64,000 bases of DNA from Pseudomonadota bacterium (GCA_963204745.1 CAUJHF010000063.1:49287-113286), one strand, 5' to 3'; numbered from the stretch's first letter, positions 1 through 10,843 are shown. Numbers and translations are program-made. The notes: generated from the letters alone by a model not told the origin.

Positions 1-164
1 AAGGAGTCGTTGAGGATATTGATGATCAATGAGTGATGGCCGCTGACCGTCGGGTTGTCGATGCGGATATCGTTGTCCTGCAATCGGCCAACGGTATAAC
101 GTTCCTTGCTCATGTTGAATTCGGCAAGGACCTGTGAATCCAGGCTCAGAATCAGTCGTGCCAT
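1..164 (-). CDS. FHA domain protein (N-terminal part; gene continues beyond window start)
   Basis: Reverse strand reads MARLILSLDSQVLAEFNMSKERYTVGRLQDNDIRIDNPTVSGHHSLIINILNDS; FHA-like GR..N.I.I....VS..H pattern; adjacent to PP2C and Ser/Thr kinase. Confidence 0.75.
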   Translation of the reverse strand, partial: MARLILSLDSQVLAEFNMSKERYTVGRLQDNDIRIDNPTVSGHHSLIINILNDS

Positions 165-214
165 ATCAGTGTTGTCCTGTGGGCCGTGACATGAAAGCGT
201 GAGCCACGACAAGC

Positions 215-1039
215 CTAACTGAAGATGCTGCGGATCTGCTGGAGCAGACCGACCCGCGCCGGGAATGGTTCGACCACCTGTGCCAGTATGACTGAGACAT
301 TGTCCTTCCCCCCGTGGTCATTGCTGAGCCGGATCAGCTGTTGACCTGCCATTTCAAGATTAGCATTAAAAGTGCTGATCGTTAAGTGAATATCCTCGTC
401 TTCGACCATGTCGGGAAGACCGTCAGAGCAGAGCAGGTAAATGTCTTCGGGCTGCACTTCAGCCTCCTGAAGTTCGACCTGCACCGTCGGCTCCACACCA
501 AGTGCCCGGGTTACGTAGTTGCGGTTCGTGGAGCGGGCGGCTTCCTCCTGCGAGTAGAAGCCCCGGTCAACCAGTTCCTGCAGCAGGGAGTGGTCCATGG
601 TCAGTTGTTCAAACCGGTTCCGCCGGAAGCGATAGAGGCGTGAATCGCCGACATGCGCAATCGAAATCCGGTTGTCGTAGAAGAGGCAGGCAACGATGGT
701 GGTGCCCATGCCCTCACATTGCGGTTGCATCTTCGCGGTCTGATGTATCACCTTGTTGGCCCGGGCGATGGCATCGCGCAGGATGATCGTCTGCCGCATC
801 AGGCCGGTTTCGGGATCGGTGGCGTTGCGGGTCTCCCGCTCACAGGCTGCTGGCACGAGTTCCAGTACCGTGCGTACCGCGATACCGCTCGCGACCTCAC
901 CCGCGTTGTATCCGCCCATGCCATCAGCAAGCACCAGCAGGGCGATGTCCCTGTTGCTGCCAATGGCGTCTTCATTGTGCTCCCGTACCTTGCCGGTATC
1001 CGAAAGCTGGAGCGTATTGAATTTCGGGCGCAGGTTCAT
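215..1039 (-). CDS. PP2C-family serine/threonine protein phosphatase
   Basis: REHNEDA, VLADGMGGYNAGEVAS, GTTIVA, HVGDSRLYR, LCSDGLPDMVED, HGGKDNVSVI motifs; start MNLRPKF overlaps kinase stop (ATGA). Confidence 0.93.
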   Translation of the reverse strand: MNLRPKFNTLQLSDTGKVREHNEDAIGSNRDIALLVLADGMGGYNAGEVASGIAVRTVLELVPAACERETRNATDPETGLMRQTIILRDAIARANKVIHQTAKMQPQCEGMGTTIVACLFYDNRISIAHVGDSRLYRFRRNRFEQLTMDHSLLQELVDRGFYSQEEAARSTNRNYVTRALGVEPTVQVELQEAEVQPEDIYLLCSDGLPDMVEDEDIHLTISTFNANLEMAGQQLIRLSNDHGGKDNVSVILAQVVEPFPARVGLLQQIRSIFS

Positions 1040-3474
1040 ATGTGATCTGCCGCCAGATGGCTGGCGCATTCGCGCAGGGCATAGGCGAGGGCGCGACCAC
1101 TGGGAAAACGGTCAGCCGGGTCCTTCGCGAGCACCTGGTCGAGAATGCTGTCCGTACAGGGCGGAATATCATCGCGGATATCCGCTACCGGGCGATGCCG
1201 CTGCTTTACGATCTTGTCCATCAGGCGCGGGATCGAATCTGCCTGGAATGGCGGGGCTCCGGTAAGCAGGTGGTACATGGTTACCCCGAGTGAATACAGA
1301 TCCGACTGGCCGGTGACCTGACTGGCTGACAGCTGCTCCGGCGACATGTAGGACGGTGTACCGAGAATGATACCCGTCCGGGTCCGGCTTGAGTCGGTCA
1401 GTCTGGCGATACCGAAGTCGGTGATCTTCATGGTATCGGTAGCGGGATTGTAGAGAATATTTGCGGGCTTTACGTCCCGATGCACGACGTTCTGGGTGTG
1501 GGCATAGTGCAGTGCTTCCGCTGCCCGGGCCATCAGTTCGAATACGACTTTGGGCTGGAGCAGCCGGCCGACCTGCGCGTAGTGACTGAGCGAGCGCCCT
1601 TCGATGTACTCCATCGCGAGGTATGCGACCTGGTTGTCTTCGCCAGCATCGTAGATCGAAATGATATTGGGATGGCTGAGGCGTCCGGCTGATTCGGCTT
1701 CACGCTTGAAATTGGCCCGCGCTGTGGCGAGGTCGCTTTCTTCGAATTCCTCGGCGAGCGGCAGGGTCTTGATGGCGACGCGCCGGTTGATGGTGGGATC
1801 CCGCCCAAGATACACGGTGGCCATTGCCCCACGGCCGATCACCCGCTCCAGTTCGTAACGGCCAAGGTTGCGGGTGCCAGAGGAAGTAGCTGTCAGTACG
1901 GGTTCAGGTGCTGACGGAGTTACTGCCTGCGGAGCGCTTTTCTTTGCGACGGGTACACCACGGGCACCTGAGAGCTTCTCGAGCTTTGCGGCGACGTCGC
2001 GATATCCTGGGTCACGTGCGGCGAGATGGCGGAATACCCGCTCGGCCCGTGCGTAGTCGCGCTTGCGACCATGCTCCATGGCCAGGTCGTAGAGCTTCTC
2101 TTTGGTACGGTCCGTCGTCGGCTGTTGGCGGAGGACCGAAAAAGCCAGATCCAGTTCCTCACCCGGGCCCGCGCTGCTCACCGGACTATCGTCAGAACGG
2201 CTGCCGGCGAGTCCCAGGCCGCGCCCTGGCAGTTGGGTCAGTCCCTGAAGAATTGCCATCCCGGTAAGACAAAACAGCGCAAGACCTGCAAATTGCAGCC
2301 AGGTCCCCGCGAGCAGAAAGGCGAACTCGGCAAGGAGCAACGATGCGGCGCTGGCTGTTGCCAGCATCGCGGCATGGCTGAGAGACAGCCGGCCAAGGAG
2401 GCCGGCGCAGGCACCAATCAGCAGCGCGAGAGCAGCTTCTGCCCATGGTGCCCAGCCTGGACGAGTGATGTGCTCGCCGTCAGTGAGATTGGCAACCTCT
2501 GTGGCGAGTATGGCGGCGGGTCCCAGCTGCACATTGACCGATGCGGCAATGTTGCCCGTTGCTGCGCCCACGACTGCGATCTGATCCTTGATTGCGGTGA
2601 GTTCGGCGCCAGCAAGCACTTGCTCTGCAGAAATGACGCGGAAACCGGCGGCTTCCCCCCCTTTGTAATATCTGATCAAGCGGCCGTTATCCGGCGGAGC
2701 CCCAGTTGCGGAATCGCCAGCCATGAATGCTGCCATGCTGGCGGCCGGCAATATGCCGTGACGCGTTGACTGACTGCCGGGTGCCTGGCGCAGTACGCCA
2801 TCCCGGTCCGGGGTGGATTGCAAATGACCTATGGCCGCAGCGGCCTCGCACAGGGCGGGGTTGCCTGGTGCAATTACTGCCAGTCGGACTCCGGCGGCTG
2901 ATTCGCCATAGCGTGACGTGTCCGCTGCAAGGCGCTCTTCACAGGGCCCTTCAGGCTGTTCTCGTCCAGGTACCGGGTCGGTAGTGCCGAGGCCCAGAAT
3001 CACATTGGCGGTCGCGGCCACAGCGGCCACGCTTTTCTGCTGCTGGCCGAATCGCTGCTCGGCTTCCCGGAGTTGGCGCTCAAGTAGACCCGGTTGTGCT
3101 GAATTCTGCAGCGCGTCTGTGCGCTTTTCCAGTGCGATCAGCGCCTGCAGGCGGGCAATATCCTGTGCGGCAATCATCGCCGGTGGCGGTGATGCCGGCA
3201 GGATCAGCCTGGCCCCGGATGCCTTTGCCCGGAGGAGCAGTTCGTCGAAGCGGGGCGCGAGCCATGGATTGGCGTCGCTCTGGCCAGTATCGATGATGAG
3301 AACCGGCGCCGCAGCCGGGCTGGCCGTCAGTTGCTGGAATACATCGTAGTATCCGCGTTCGATGCCTATCAGGCGGTCGGCACCAGCCCAGAACAGCAGG
3401 GCCAGTGCCGTACACAGCAATACGCCTGCCGCCCGGTGCGGAAAACTGGATTCGCGACTGTCACTTGGATGCAT
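1036..3474 (-). CDS. Serine/threonine protein kinase with N-terminal CHASE2-like sensor, transmembrane helices and C-terminal kinase domain
   Basis: Kinase motifs VIGRGAMATVYLG, VAIKTL, VVHRDVKPANIL, ITDFGIARL, GTPSYMSPEQL; N-terminal extracytoplasmic region followed by hydrophobic helices. Confidence 0.93.
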   Translation of the reverse strand: MHPSDSRESSFPHRAAGVLLCTALALLFWAGADRLIGIERGYYDVFQQLTASPAAAPVLIIDTGQSDANPWLAPRFDELLLRAKASGARLILPASPPPAMIAAQDIARLQALIALEKRTDALQNSAQPGLLERQLREAEQRFGQQQKSVAAVAATANVILGLGTTDPVPGREQPEGPCEERLAADTSRYGESAAGVRLAVIAPGNPALCEAAAAIGHLQSTPDRDGVLRQAPGSQSTRHGILPAASMAAFMAGDSATGAPPDNGRLIRYYKGGEAAGFRVISAEQVLAGAELTAIKDQIAVVGAATGNIAASVNVQLGPAAILATEVANLTDGEHITRPGWAPWAEAALALLIGACAGLLGRLSLSHAAMLATASAASLLLAEFAFLLAGTWLQFAGLALFCLTGMAILQGLTQLPGRGLGLAGSRSDDSPVSSAGPGEELDLAFSVLRQQPTTDRTKEKLYDLAMEHGRKRDYARAERVFRHLAARDPGYRDVAAKLEKLSGARGVPVAKKSAPQAVTPSAPEPVLTATSSGTRNLGRYELERVIGRGAMATVYLGRDPTINRRVAIKTLPLAEEFEESDLATARANFKREAESAGRLSHPNIISIYDAGEDNQVAYLAMEYIEGRSLSHYAQVGRLLQPKVVFELMARAAEALHYAHTQNVVHRDVKPANILYNPATDTMKITDFGIARLTDSSRTRTGIILGTPSYMSPEQLSASQVTGQSDLYSLGVTMYHLLTGAPPFQADSIPRLMDKIVKQRHRPVADIRDDIPPCTDSILDQVLAKDPADRFPSGRALAYALRECASHLAADHI

Positions 3475-3587
3475 TCCAAAATAGTATGCGGATCACGTTC
3501 CGCAGGTTGAGACTTGGGTTGGGGTTTCGGCTGGCAGAAGCGGTTTTACATCCCGAAATCGGCAGCTTTCAGGAGCCGGAAGTCCCA

Positions 3588-4952
3588 ATGGCCAAAGCGC
3601 AGAAAGCCTATGTCTGTGGCGACTGTGGTGCGAGTACCACGAAGTGGCAGGGGCAGTGCCCGGCCTGTGCCGCGTGGAATTCTCTTGAACCGCGCATCGT
3701 GGAGGCTGGTCGCACGGTTGCCGCTCTGCCGGAAGTCAGCGTGCAACGGCTCGCGGATGTCGGCGGTGAGACCGTGCCGAGAATCCATACCGGGCTCAGC
3801 GAACTCGATCGTGCCCTGGGTGGGGGGCTCGTCCCGGGTTCGGCGGTTCTGATTGGTGGTGATCCCGGCATCGGCAAATCGACACTGCTGCTGCAGGCCG
3901 CGGCACGGCTTGAAACGGGTGGGTCCACACTCTACGCCAGCGGTGAAGAGTCCCTGCAGCAGGTCAGCCTGCGTGGCCATCGTCTGGGCCTGCCGCTCGA
4001 AAAGGTCATTGCTATCGCGACGACGCGTGTTGAAGATGTCCTGGCGGCGGTAGAGCAGACTCGTCCGGGCTGCGTTATCGTCGATTCAATCCAGACAATG
4101 ATGACCGACCTGTTGCCATCCGCGCCTGGCTCGCCCAATCAGTTGCGCACCTGCGCCAGCCTGCTGGTGAAGCTGGCGAAACAGACCGGAATCACCGTGA
4201 TTCTTGTCGGCCACGTGACCAAGGATGGCCAGATTGCCGGGCCGCGGCTGCTTGAGCACATGGTTGATGTGGTGCTCTACTTTGAAAGCGAGATCGCGAG
4301 CCGGTTCCGGATACTGCGCGCTGTGAAGAACCGCTTTGGTGCTGCAAACGAACTCGGGATTTTTGTCATGACCGAAGGCGGGATACGCGAGGTCAAGAAT
4401 CCCTCCGCGCTGTTTGTGTCGCAGCGTACGGATCCGGTTCCAGGCAGCGTGGTGACCGCTGTCCACCAGGGCAGTCGGCCGCTGCTCGTGGAAGTACAGG
4501 CGCTTGCGGATCAGGGTGGCAGCGGGCCGCCACGTCGTGTTGCGATCGGGCTTGAGGCAAACCGGCTGACTCTGCTGCTGGCGGTGATGCACAGGCATGC
4601 CGGGATCTCTACGCATGCCAGTGATGTGTTCGTGAATGTGGTCGGTGGCGTGCGCATTGCCGAGCCGGCAGCGGACCTCGCGGCGCTGCTTGCGACCATC
4701 TCGAGCGTACGTGACCGTCCCTTGCCGCGCGATCTGGTTGTGTTTGGCGAGGTCGGGCTGGCGGGTGAGGTGCGTCCGGTTGCCTATGGGGAAGAGCGAT
4801 TGCGCGAAGCGGCGAAGGTCGGTTTTCATCGGGCGCTGGTACCCAGGGCAAACCAGCCACGGCAGGCGATTGCGGGTATGGACGTTATTGCAGTCGACTG
4901 CCTGCACGACGTCATGCGGGTGCTGCCGGCCTTGCAGGCCGCTGCCGGCTGA
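3588..4952 (+). CDS. radA: DNA repair protein RadA
   Basis: CGDCG...CPAC zinc finger, Walker A GGDPGIGKST, VKNRFGAANELGIF motif, Lon-like C-terminus; start MAKAQKAYVCGDCG. Confidence 0.97.
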   Translation: MAKAQKAYVCGDCGASTTKWQGQCPACAAWNSLEPRIVEAGRTVAALPEVSVQRLADVGGETVPRIHTGLSELDRALGGGLVPGSAVLIGGDPGIGKSTLLLQAAARLETGGSTLYASGEESLQQVSLRGHRLGLPLEKVIAIATTRVEDVLAAVEQTRPGCVIVDSIQTMMTDLLPSAPGSPNQLRTCASLLVKLAKQTGITVILVGHVTKDGQIAGPRLLEHMVDVVLYFESEIASRFRILRAVKNRFGAANELGIFVMTEGGIREVKNPSALFVSQRTDPVPGSVVTAVHQGSRPLLVEVQALADQGGSGPPRRVAIGLEANRLTLLLAVMHRHAGISTHASDVFVNVVGGVRIAEPAADLAALLATISSVRDRPLPRDLVVFGEVGLAGEVRPVAYGEERLREAAKVGFHRALVPRANQPRQAIAGMDVIAVDCLHDVMRVLPALQAAAG

Positions 4953-4961
4953 GCGCGTTGC

Positions 4962-6242
4962 TCAGGTGCCGGAAATATCACCCGGAGGTGGCGGGCGAAT
5001 CCGTACGGTACGTATCACGTTGTCGCCGGTTTCGGTAACTTCGACCGGATAGCCGTTCAGTTTCAGGGTTGTGCCGCAGACCGGAAAGGTTTCGAGCTGT
5101 TCAAGAATCAGCCCGTTCAAGGTTGTGGGTCCGTCTGTAGGCAGATGCCAGTTCATCATGCGGTTCAGTGCCCGGACATTTATGCCGGCGCTGACGAGCC
5201 ATGCATCCGACTTTTCCTCGCGACGTACCTCCTCGGGCACCTCTTCACCGTTGCTGGAAAATTCACCAAGAATTTCTTCAAGCAGGTCTTCGATGGTCAC
5301 CTGTCCCTGTATGTCGCCATACTCATCCACGACAAAGGCAGTGCGCTGCCGGCTGCGTCTGAACTGGGCGAGCAGGCTGTGCAAGGAAGTGCCCTCAGGG
5401 ATGAAAAACGGTTCATCCATCGTCGACTCAATGGTTGCCTTGTCGAGCGTATCCGCACTCGCAAGCACCAGTTTGCGGATATAGAGGATACCGATCAGGT
5501 TTTCGATACTGCCCTGAAATACCGGCAGGCGGCTGTGGCGGCTGGTGCTGATCGTGGTGGCGATTTCGTGCCATTCGCCATCCAGATCAATGCCTACCAG
5601 TTCGTTGTCTGGAATCATGATCTCATCGACGGTCATGTCTTCCAGCTCCAGTATGGACATCAGCATGCGCTGGCGCCGGCGCGGCAGTTTTGTGCCGGCA
5701 TCCGTCACGAGGGTGCGCAGTTCTTCCAGGGTCAGATGATGCTGGTTGACGTGATCCGGGCGTACGCCGAACAGCCGTAACAAGGCATTGGAAATGGCAG
5801 TGATGAACCAGACGACCGGCAAGGTTGCCTTGAGCAGAAAGTAATACACGACAGCTGCCGGCAGGCCAAAGGCCTCGGAGCGAAGCGCGCCGAGCGTCTT
5901 GGGCATGACATCCGTGAAAACCATGATGACGAACGCCAGTCCGATGCTGGCGACAGCAACGCCCGCAGGTCCACCGATTCGCAGTGCCACGAGTGTTACC
6001 AGTGCGGTGGCCAGCGTGTTGGCAATATTGCTGCCGATGAGGATGAGCGAGATCAGGCGGTCGGGACGCGCCAGCAGGCGTTCAGCCAGCCGGGCGCCCA
6101 GATGCCCCTGTCGTGCCTTGTGCCGCAGCCGGTAACGGTTGAGCGTCAGGAGTGCTGTTTCAGAGCCCGAGAAGAAGGCTGAAATCAGGAGAAGCAGGAC
6201 AAGAAGCGCGATGAGCGTACCGGCAGACAGGTCGTCGCCCAA
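4962..6242 (-). CDS. CNNM/HlyC-CorC family protein (DUF21 + CBS domains)
   Basis: FSGSETALLTLNRYRLRHKA, SNIANTLATAL, CBS region and C-terminal CorC domain (VDEYGDIQGQVTIEDLLEEI). Confidence 0.93.
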   Translation of the reverse strand: MGDDLSAGTLIALLVLLLLISAFFSGSETALLTLNRYRLRHKARQGHLGARLAERLLARPDRLISLILIGSNIANTLATALVTLVALRIGGPAGVAVASIGLAFVIMVFTDVMPKTLGALRSEAFGLPAAVVYYFLLKATLPVVWFITAISNALLRLFGVRPDHVNQHHLTLEELRTLVTDAGTKLPRRRQRMLMSILELEDMTVDEIMIPDNELVGIDLDGEWHEIATTISTSRHSRLPVFQGSIENLIGILYIRKLVLASADTLDKATIESTMDEPFFIPEGTSLHSLLAQFRRSRQRTAFVVDEYGDIQGQVTIEDLLEEILGEFSSNGEEVPEEVRREEKSDAWLVSAGINVRALNRMMNWHLPTDGPTTLNGLILEQLETFPVCGTTLKLNGYPVEVTETGDNVIRTVRIRPPPPGDISGT

Positions 6243-6403
6243 TGAAGTGGACCTCTAGCGGCGATAAGCGGGTATGCATGGTGACTAATGCCTTGCAAGC
6301 ATGTCAAGGAATTGGAGTTACGCACATCGATCGACCTGAATTGCATACAATTGGCCGGTCGCGCCTCGCGCGGCGGATTTCAGCAATTTTCCGGGGCTAC
6401 AGC

Positions 6404-7750
6404 ATGTTTGCCAGTCTTAGCGAGCGGTTACGCGGCGTTCTCGACCAGGTGCGCGGGCGCGGCCGGCTGACAGAAGAGAATATCGAGGACGCAGTTCGTG
6501 ATGTGCGGCGTGCATTGATCGAGGCGGATGTGGCGCTGCCGGTGATACGCGACTTCGTGGCGAGCGTACGCGAACGCGCCGTCGGTGCGGAAGTGCTGCG
6601 CAGTCTCACGCCTGGACAGGCATTCATCAAGATCCTGCATGAACAGCTGACTGCAACCCTGGGTGAGGGTGTTGCAGAGCTCAACCTGCGTCATCAGCCG
6701 CCCGCGGTCATACTGCTTGCAGGCCTGCAGGGTGCCGGCAAGACCACGACGGCCGCCAAGCTGGCGTTATATATCCGCGACCGGCTTGGTAAACGGGCTG
6801 GCCTGGCCAGCACTGACACGCAGCGGCCGGCAGCTATGCTGCAGCTGGAGCGACTCGCCACATCGATCGATGTTCCGTACCTGAGTGCGGCACCCGCGCA
6901 GAGCCCGCTTGCAATTGCTGAACAGGCCCTCAAGGCGGCCCGACTGGCCCAGCTGGACGTCCTGATTCTGGATACCGCGGGTCGTAGCCGCCTCGACAGT
7001 GAGTTGCTGGACGAAGTGCGCGAGATGAGTCAGCGCACTGATCCCATCGAGACTCTCTTTGTGATCGACAGCATGGCCGGTCAGGATGCGGTGAATGCAG
7101 CCCAGGCTTTTGCTGCCGTGTTGCCGCTCACCGGGGTGATCCTGACCAAGACGGATGGGGATGCGCGAGGCGGAGCGGCGCTTTCAGTCAAGGCGGTAAC
7201 CGGAGTACCGATCAAGTTCCTGGGTACCGGCGAGGCGGTTGACGAACTGGAGCCCTTTCATCCCGACCGGATGGCCTCGCGCATACTCGGTATGGGTGAT
7301 GTGTTGGGCCTTGTTGAAGAGGTTCAGCGGAAGGCGGATCACGCGGCCGCGGCGCAACTTGCCGAGAAGATTTCCACCGGCAAGCAGTTTGATCTCAACG
7401 ATCTGCGTGCCCAGCTTGAGCAGATCAGCGGCCTGGGCGGGGTAGAGGGCATGCTGGACAAGCTGCCGCTGCCAGCGGGCATGTCGGCGGAAAAGCTTGC
7501 CGGTCAGGTGGATCCCCGTATGCTGCGTCGCCAGATCGCGATCATCAACTCGATGACGGCCCGGGAGCGTCGCCGGCCCGGGATTATCGACGGATCGCGT
7601 CGGAAGCGCATAGCGGCGGGTTCGGGTTTGCCGGTGCAGGCGGTTAACCAGCTCATGAAGCAGCATGCGCAGATGCAGAAAATGATGAAAAAGATGGGCC
7701 AGGGTGGTCTGCGCCGCATGATGCGCGGCTTTCCCCGGTTCGGGCGGTAG
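6404..7750 (+). CDS. ffh: Signal recognition particle protein Ffh
   Basis: MFASLSERLRGVLDQVRGRGRLTEENI; GLQGAGKTTTAAKLA; DTAGR; C-terminal Met-rich M domain. Confidence 0.97.
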   Translation: MFASLSERLRGVLDQVRGRGRLTEENIEDAVRDVRRALIEADVALPVIRDFVASVRERAVGAEVLRSLTPGQAFIKILHEQLTATLGEGVAELNLRHQPPAVILLAGLQGAGKTTTAAKLALYIRDRLGKRAGLASTDTQRPAAMLQLERLATSIDVPYLSAAPAQSPLAIAEQALKAARLAQLDVLILDTAGRSRLDSELLDEVREMSQRTDPIETLFVIDSMAGQDAVNAAQAFAAVLPLTGVILTKTDGDARGGAALSVKAVTGVPIKFLGTGEAVDELEPFHPDRMASRILGMGDVLGLVEEVQRKADHAAAAQLAEKISTGKQFDLNDLRAQLEQISGLGGVEGMLDKLPLPAGMSAEKLAGQVDPRMLRRQIAIINSMTARERRRPGIIDGSRRKRIAAGSGLPVQAVNQLMKQHAQMQKMMKKMGQGGLRRMMRGFPRFGR

Positions 7751-7849
7751 TCAAAGCCCCCCGGACCGGTGCTAATCGGTGGGATTTCAAGTAACATTCC
7801 CGGGTTACACGTTCCCGGCACTTTAGATTTAACAGGAATTTGCAGAACG

Positions 7850-8116
7850 ATGGTTACTATCCGTCTGTCCCGCGGAGGCGCCAAAGCGCGGCCGTTTTAC
7901 CATATCGTCGTGTGTGACTCGCGCCGTGCCAGAGATGGCCGGTATGTTGAGCGAGTTGGCTTTTTCAGCCCCATGGCGACGGCCAATGAAGAAAAGCTGC
8001 GTATTGATCTGGCGCGCGTCGATTACTGGATCGGCGTCGGCGCGCAGCTTTCCGATCGCGTTGCCTCGCTGTTGAAGGGTTTCCGGCGCCAGGCTGACGT
8101 CGCCAAGGCCGCCTGA
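7850..8116 (+). CDS. rpsP: 30S ribosomal protein S16
   Basis: [41 protein letters not shown]. Confidence 0.97.
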   Translation: MVTIRLSRGGAKARPFYHIVVCDSRRARDGRYVERVGFFSPMATANEEKLRIDLARVDYWIGVGAQLSDRVASLLKGFRRQADVAKAA

Positions 8117-8186
8117 GCGTTTCCGGCCACCCTGGCCTCGACGCGCAGCTGCGGTGCTTGAGGCGCGCTTCGGAGTTCGGCAGCCA

Positions 8187-8699
8187 ATGACTGCGGCCAA
8201 CGATCGAAGGGTGGCGGTAGGCCGGATTGCTGGTTTATTTGGGGTTCGTGGCTGGCTAAAGGTTTATTCCTATACCGATCCCCGCGATAACGTCGTCAGC
8301 TACAGTCCCTGGTATCTGGTTCTTGATGGCCAGAGCCGGCAGGTGAAAGTGCTTTCGGGACGTGCCCACGGTGACACTGTCGTTGCCTTGATTGAGGGTG
8401 TCCAGGATAGGGACGCAGCGGCTGCGCTGGTCGGCTCTGAAATAGAAGTAGACCGGGCCGTATTCGGCAAGGCAGGCCGCGAGCAGTTTTTCTGGGCGGA
8501 CCTGCAGGGAATGAAGGTTCAGACCCTGGCAGGTGAGAGTCTCGGTGTGGTTGATCACCTGTTCGAGACCGGTGCGAATGATGTGATGGTTGTTGTCGGC
8601 GAGCGTCGGCATCTGGTGCCTTTCCTGTATGGCAGGGTGGTGACCGGGGTGGATGCAGAGCAGCGGCTGATTACGGTTGACTGGGACCCCGGCTTTTAG
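8187..8699 (+). CDS. rimM: Ribosome maturation factor RimM
   Basis: VGRIAGLFGVRGWLKVYSYTDPRDN...; operon context rpsP-rimM-trmD-rplS. Confidence 0.95.
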   Translation: MTAANDRRVAVGRIAGLFGVRGWLKVYSYTDPRDNVVSYSPWYLVLDGQSRQVKVLSGRAHGDTVVALIEGVQDRDAAAALVGSEIEVDRAVFGKAGREQFFWADLQGMKVQTLAGESLGVVDHLFETGANDVMVVVGERRHLVPFLYGRVVTGVDAEQRLITVDWDPGF

Positions 8700-8735
8700 C
8701 CAGGCCCCCGGGTTGACGACGAGGATGGGCTGAGC

Positions 8736-9506
8736 GTGGATATCGCGGTTGTATCGCTGTTTCCGGAGATGCTCGTGCCCTTTGCGGAGTTTGGAGTTGT
8801 CGGGCGGGCGGTACAGCGCAAGCTGGTGCGGATGGAGACTGTCGATCCGCGCCGCTACGCGACCGACGTGCACGGTACGGTGGATGATCGGCCCTATGGC
8901 GGTGGTCCAGGCATGCTGCTGCGGGTGGAGCCGTATGCGACCGCGATAGCGGCCGCACGGACCAGGGTTCCGGACGGGAGTCCGGTGATTTTCCTGACGC
9001 CCCAGGGGCAGGTCTTCGATCAGGCAGTGGCGCGACGGCTTGCTGCACTGCCGGGGATGATTCTGGTGGCTGGCCGCTATGAGGGGTTTGACGAACGACT
9101 CATTGAGATGGCCTGCGACGAGGAGTTGTCGCTTGGCGATTTTGTGTTGAGCGGTGGCGAGGTTGCGGCGATGGCCGTTATCGATGCCACGCTGAGATTG
9201 CTGCCGGGCGTGCTGGGCGATGAACAGTCTGCGGTAGAGGATTCGTTCTCGACGGGCCTGCTCGATCATCCGCACTACACGCGGCCGGAAGTAATACATG
9301 GCCGGGCTGTACCTGATGTTCTGCTGGCGGGTGATCACGAAGCCATCCGCCGCTGGCGCAGAAAGCAGGCTCTCGGCAGGACGAGTTTGCGCAGGCCGGA
9401 GTTGCTGCGGGGAGAGAACCTCGGCAGCGAGGATCGCAGACTGCTTGACGAGTTTCTCGAGGAACGGCAACCCGGGAATGAGGACGATAACCGCCCGCTG
9501 CACTAG
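8736..9506 (+). CDS. trmD: tRNA (guanine-N1)-methyltransferase TrmD
   Basis: [50 protein letters not shown]. Confidence 0.97.
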   Translation: MDIAVVSLFPEMLVPFAEFGVVGRAVQRKLVRMETVDPRRYATDVHGTVDDRPYGGGPGMLLRVEPYATAIAAARTRVPDGSPVIFLTPQGQVFDQAVARRLAALPGMILVAGRYEGFDERLIEMACDEELSLGDFVLSGGEVAAMAVIDATLRLLPGVLGDEQSAVEDSFSTGLLDHPHYTRPEVIHGRAVPDVLLAGDHEAIRRWRRKQALGRTSLRRPELLRGENLGSEDRRLLDEFLEERQPGNEDDNRPLH

Positions 9507-9568
9507 GCTGGAATCCGGCCGGTGTGGACGGGCTTGAACAGACGTTTGAACAGAGTTGGATCACGATC

Positions 9569-9913
9569 ATGCGAAACATCATCGAAACACTTGAATCCGA
9601 AGCCCTCAAGACCGGGATTCCTGACTTTGTGCCCGGCGACACCGTCGTGGTGCAGGTCCGGGTCAAGGAAGGTACCCGCGAGCGTCTGCAGGCCTATGAA
9701 GGTGTGGTGATTGCCCGCCGCAACCGGGGCCTGAACTCGTCATTTACCGTGCGCAAGGTATCGCATGGCGAAGGCGTGGAACGCGTTTTCCCATTGCACA
9801 GCCCGACGGTTGCCGATATCACGGTCAAGCGCCGTGGTGCGGTGCGCAGGGCCAAGCTCTACTACCTGCGTGATCGCAGCGGCAAGTCCGCACGTATTCG
9901 CGAAAAGGTCTGA
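9569..9913 (+). CDS. rplS: 50S ribosomal protein L19
   Basis: [59 protein letters not shown]. Confidence 0.97.
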   Translation: MRNIIETLESEALKTGIPDFVPGDTVVVQVRVKEGTRERLQAYEGVVIARRNRGLNSSFTVRKVSHGEGVERVFPLHSPTVADITVKRRGAVRRAKLYYLRDRSGKSARIREKV

Positions 9914-9925
9914 TCGCCCGGGTTT

Positions 9926-10843
9926 TTGCCGGTGCCTGGTCTGCCACGGTATCGCGCTGGCCCGGACCCGTCCCGGTGGTTCTCGCCTGGCCTGCGCCAG
10001 GCAGTTGCTGCCACGCTGGTCGCCCTGCTGATGTCGGGCTGTGCCAGTATGGCGAAGTCGGCAGCAGCGGATTTCGCCGGCAATCTTTCTGTGGCCATCC
10101 TGAATCAGGATGATCCGGAACTCGTCCGCGACAGTCTGCCGGCCTACCTTCTCATTCTCGACTCGCTGGCCGCCTCGCCAGAAGCGACAGGCGATATACT
10201 CGGTGCGAGCGCCAGGCTTTATGCCGCATACGCTGTGGTGTTTGTTGCCGATCCGGACCGGTCAGCAAATCTTGCCGCACATGCCCGTGCCTACGGTACG
10301 CGTGCCCTGTGTGCTGATGGCAGGGGGCATAGCTGTGGTATCGACAGCTTGCCGTATACCGACCTTGATCTGCAGCTGGAAAAGACTGATTCCGGCGATG
10401 CATCCGTGCTGCTGAGCTATGTGGTCGCTTCACTGGCCTATATCAGAACCCATGGCGAAGACTGGCAGGCACTGGCTGAACTGCCGAGAATGGAACGTGT
10501 GCTGAACCGGCTGCTGGTGCTCAGTCCAGACAGCGATGGGGCGCAAGTGAATACCTATCTCGGTGTACTTAATACGCTGCGGCCCGCGGCACTCGGTGGG
10601 CATCCGGAGCGCGGACGGGTATATTTTGAACGCGCACTGGAACTGACCGGCCGGCGCGACCTTGGTGTACTGGTTGACTATGCAAGGGGCTATGCGCGCC
10701 TCGTCTATGATCGCGAGCTGCACGATCAGCTGCTCAATGAAGCGTTGCAGGCGGACCCCCGTCAACCAGGATATACGCTGTTCAATATACTGGCCCAGCG
10801 ACAGGCTGCCGAGCTGCTGGCCTCAGCTGATGATTACTTCTAG
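9926..10843 (+). CDS. TRAP transporter TatT-family lipoprotein component
   Basis: Lipobox LLMSGCAS, helical repeat protein; first gene of a DctP-DctQ-DctM cluster. Confidence 0.8.
   Translation: MPVPGLPRYRAGPDPSRWFSPGLRQAVAATLVALLMSGCASMAKSAAADFAGNLSVAILNQDDPELVRDSLPAYLLILDSLAASPEATGDILGASARLYAAYAVVFVADPDRSANLAAHARAYGTRALCADGRGHSCGIDSLPYTDLDLQLEKTDSGDASVLLSYVVASLAYIRTHGEDWQALAELPRMERVLNRLLVLSPDSDGAQVNTYLGVLNTLRPAALGGHPERGRVYFERALELTGRRDLGVLVDYARGYARLVYDRELHDQLLNEALQADPRQPGYTLFNILAQRQAAELLASADDYF

Noticed and set aside
8256-9503. 415-aa minus-strand ORF opposite rimM/trmD
   Set aside because: Antisense shadow ORF over well-supported rimM and trmD; composition is typical of reverse-frame translation in GC-rich DNA.
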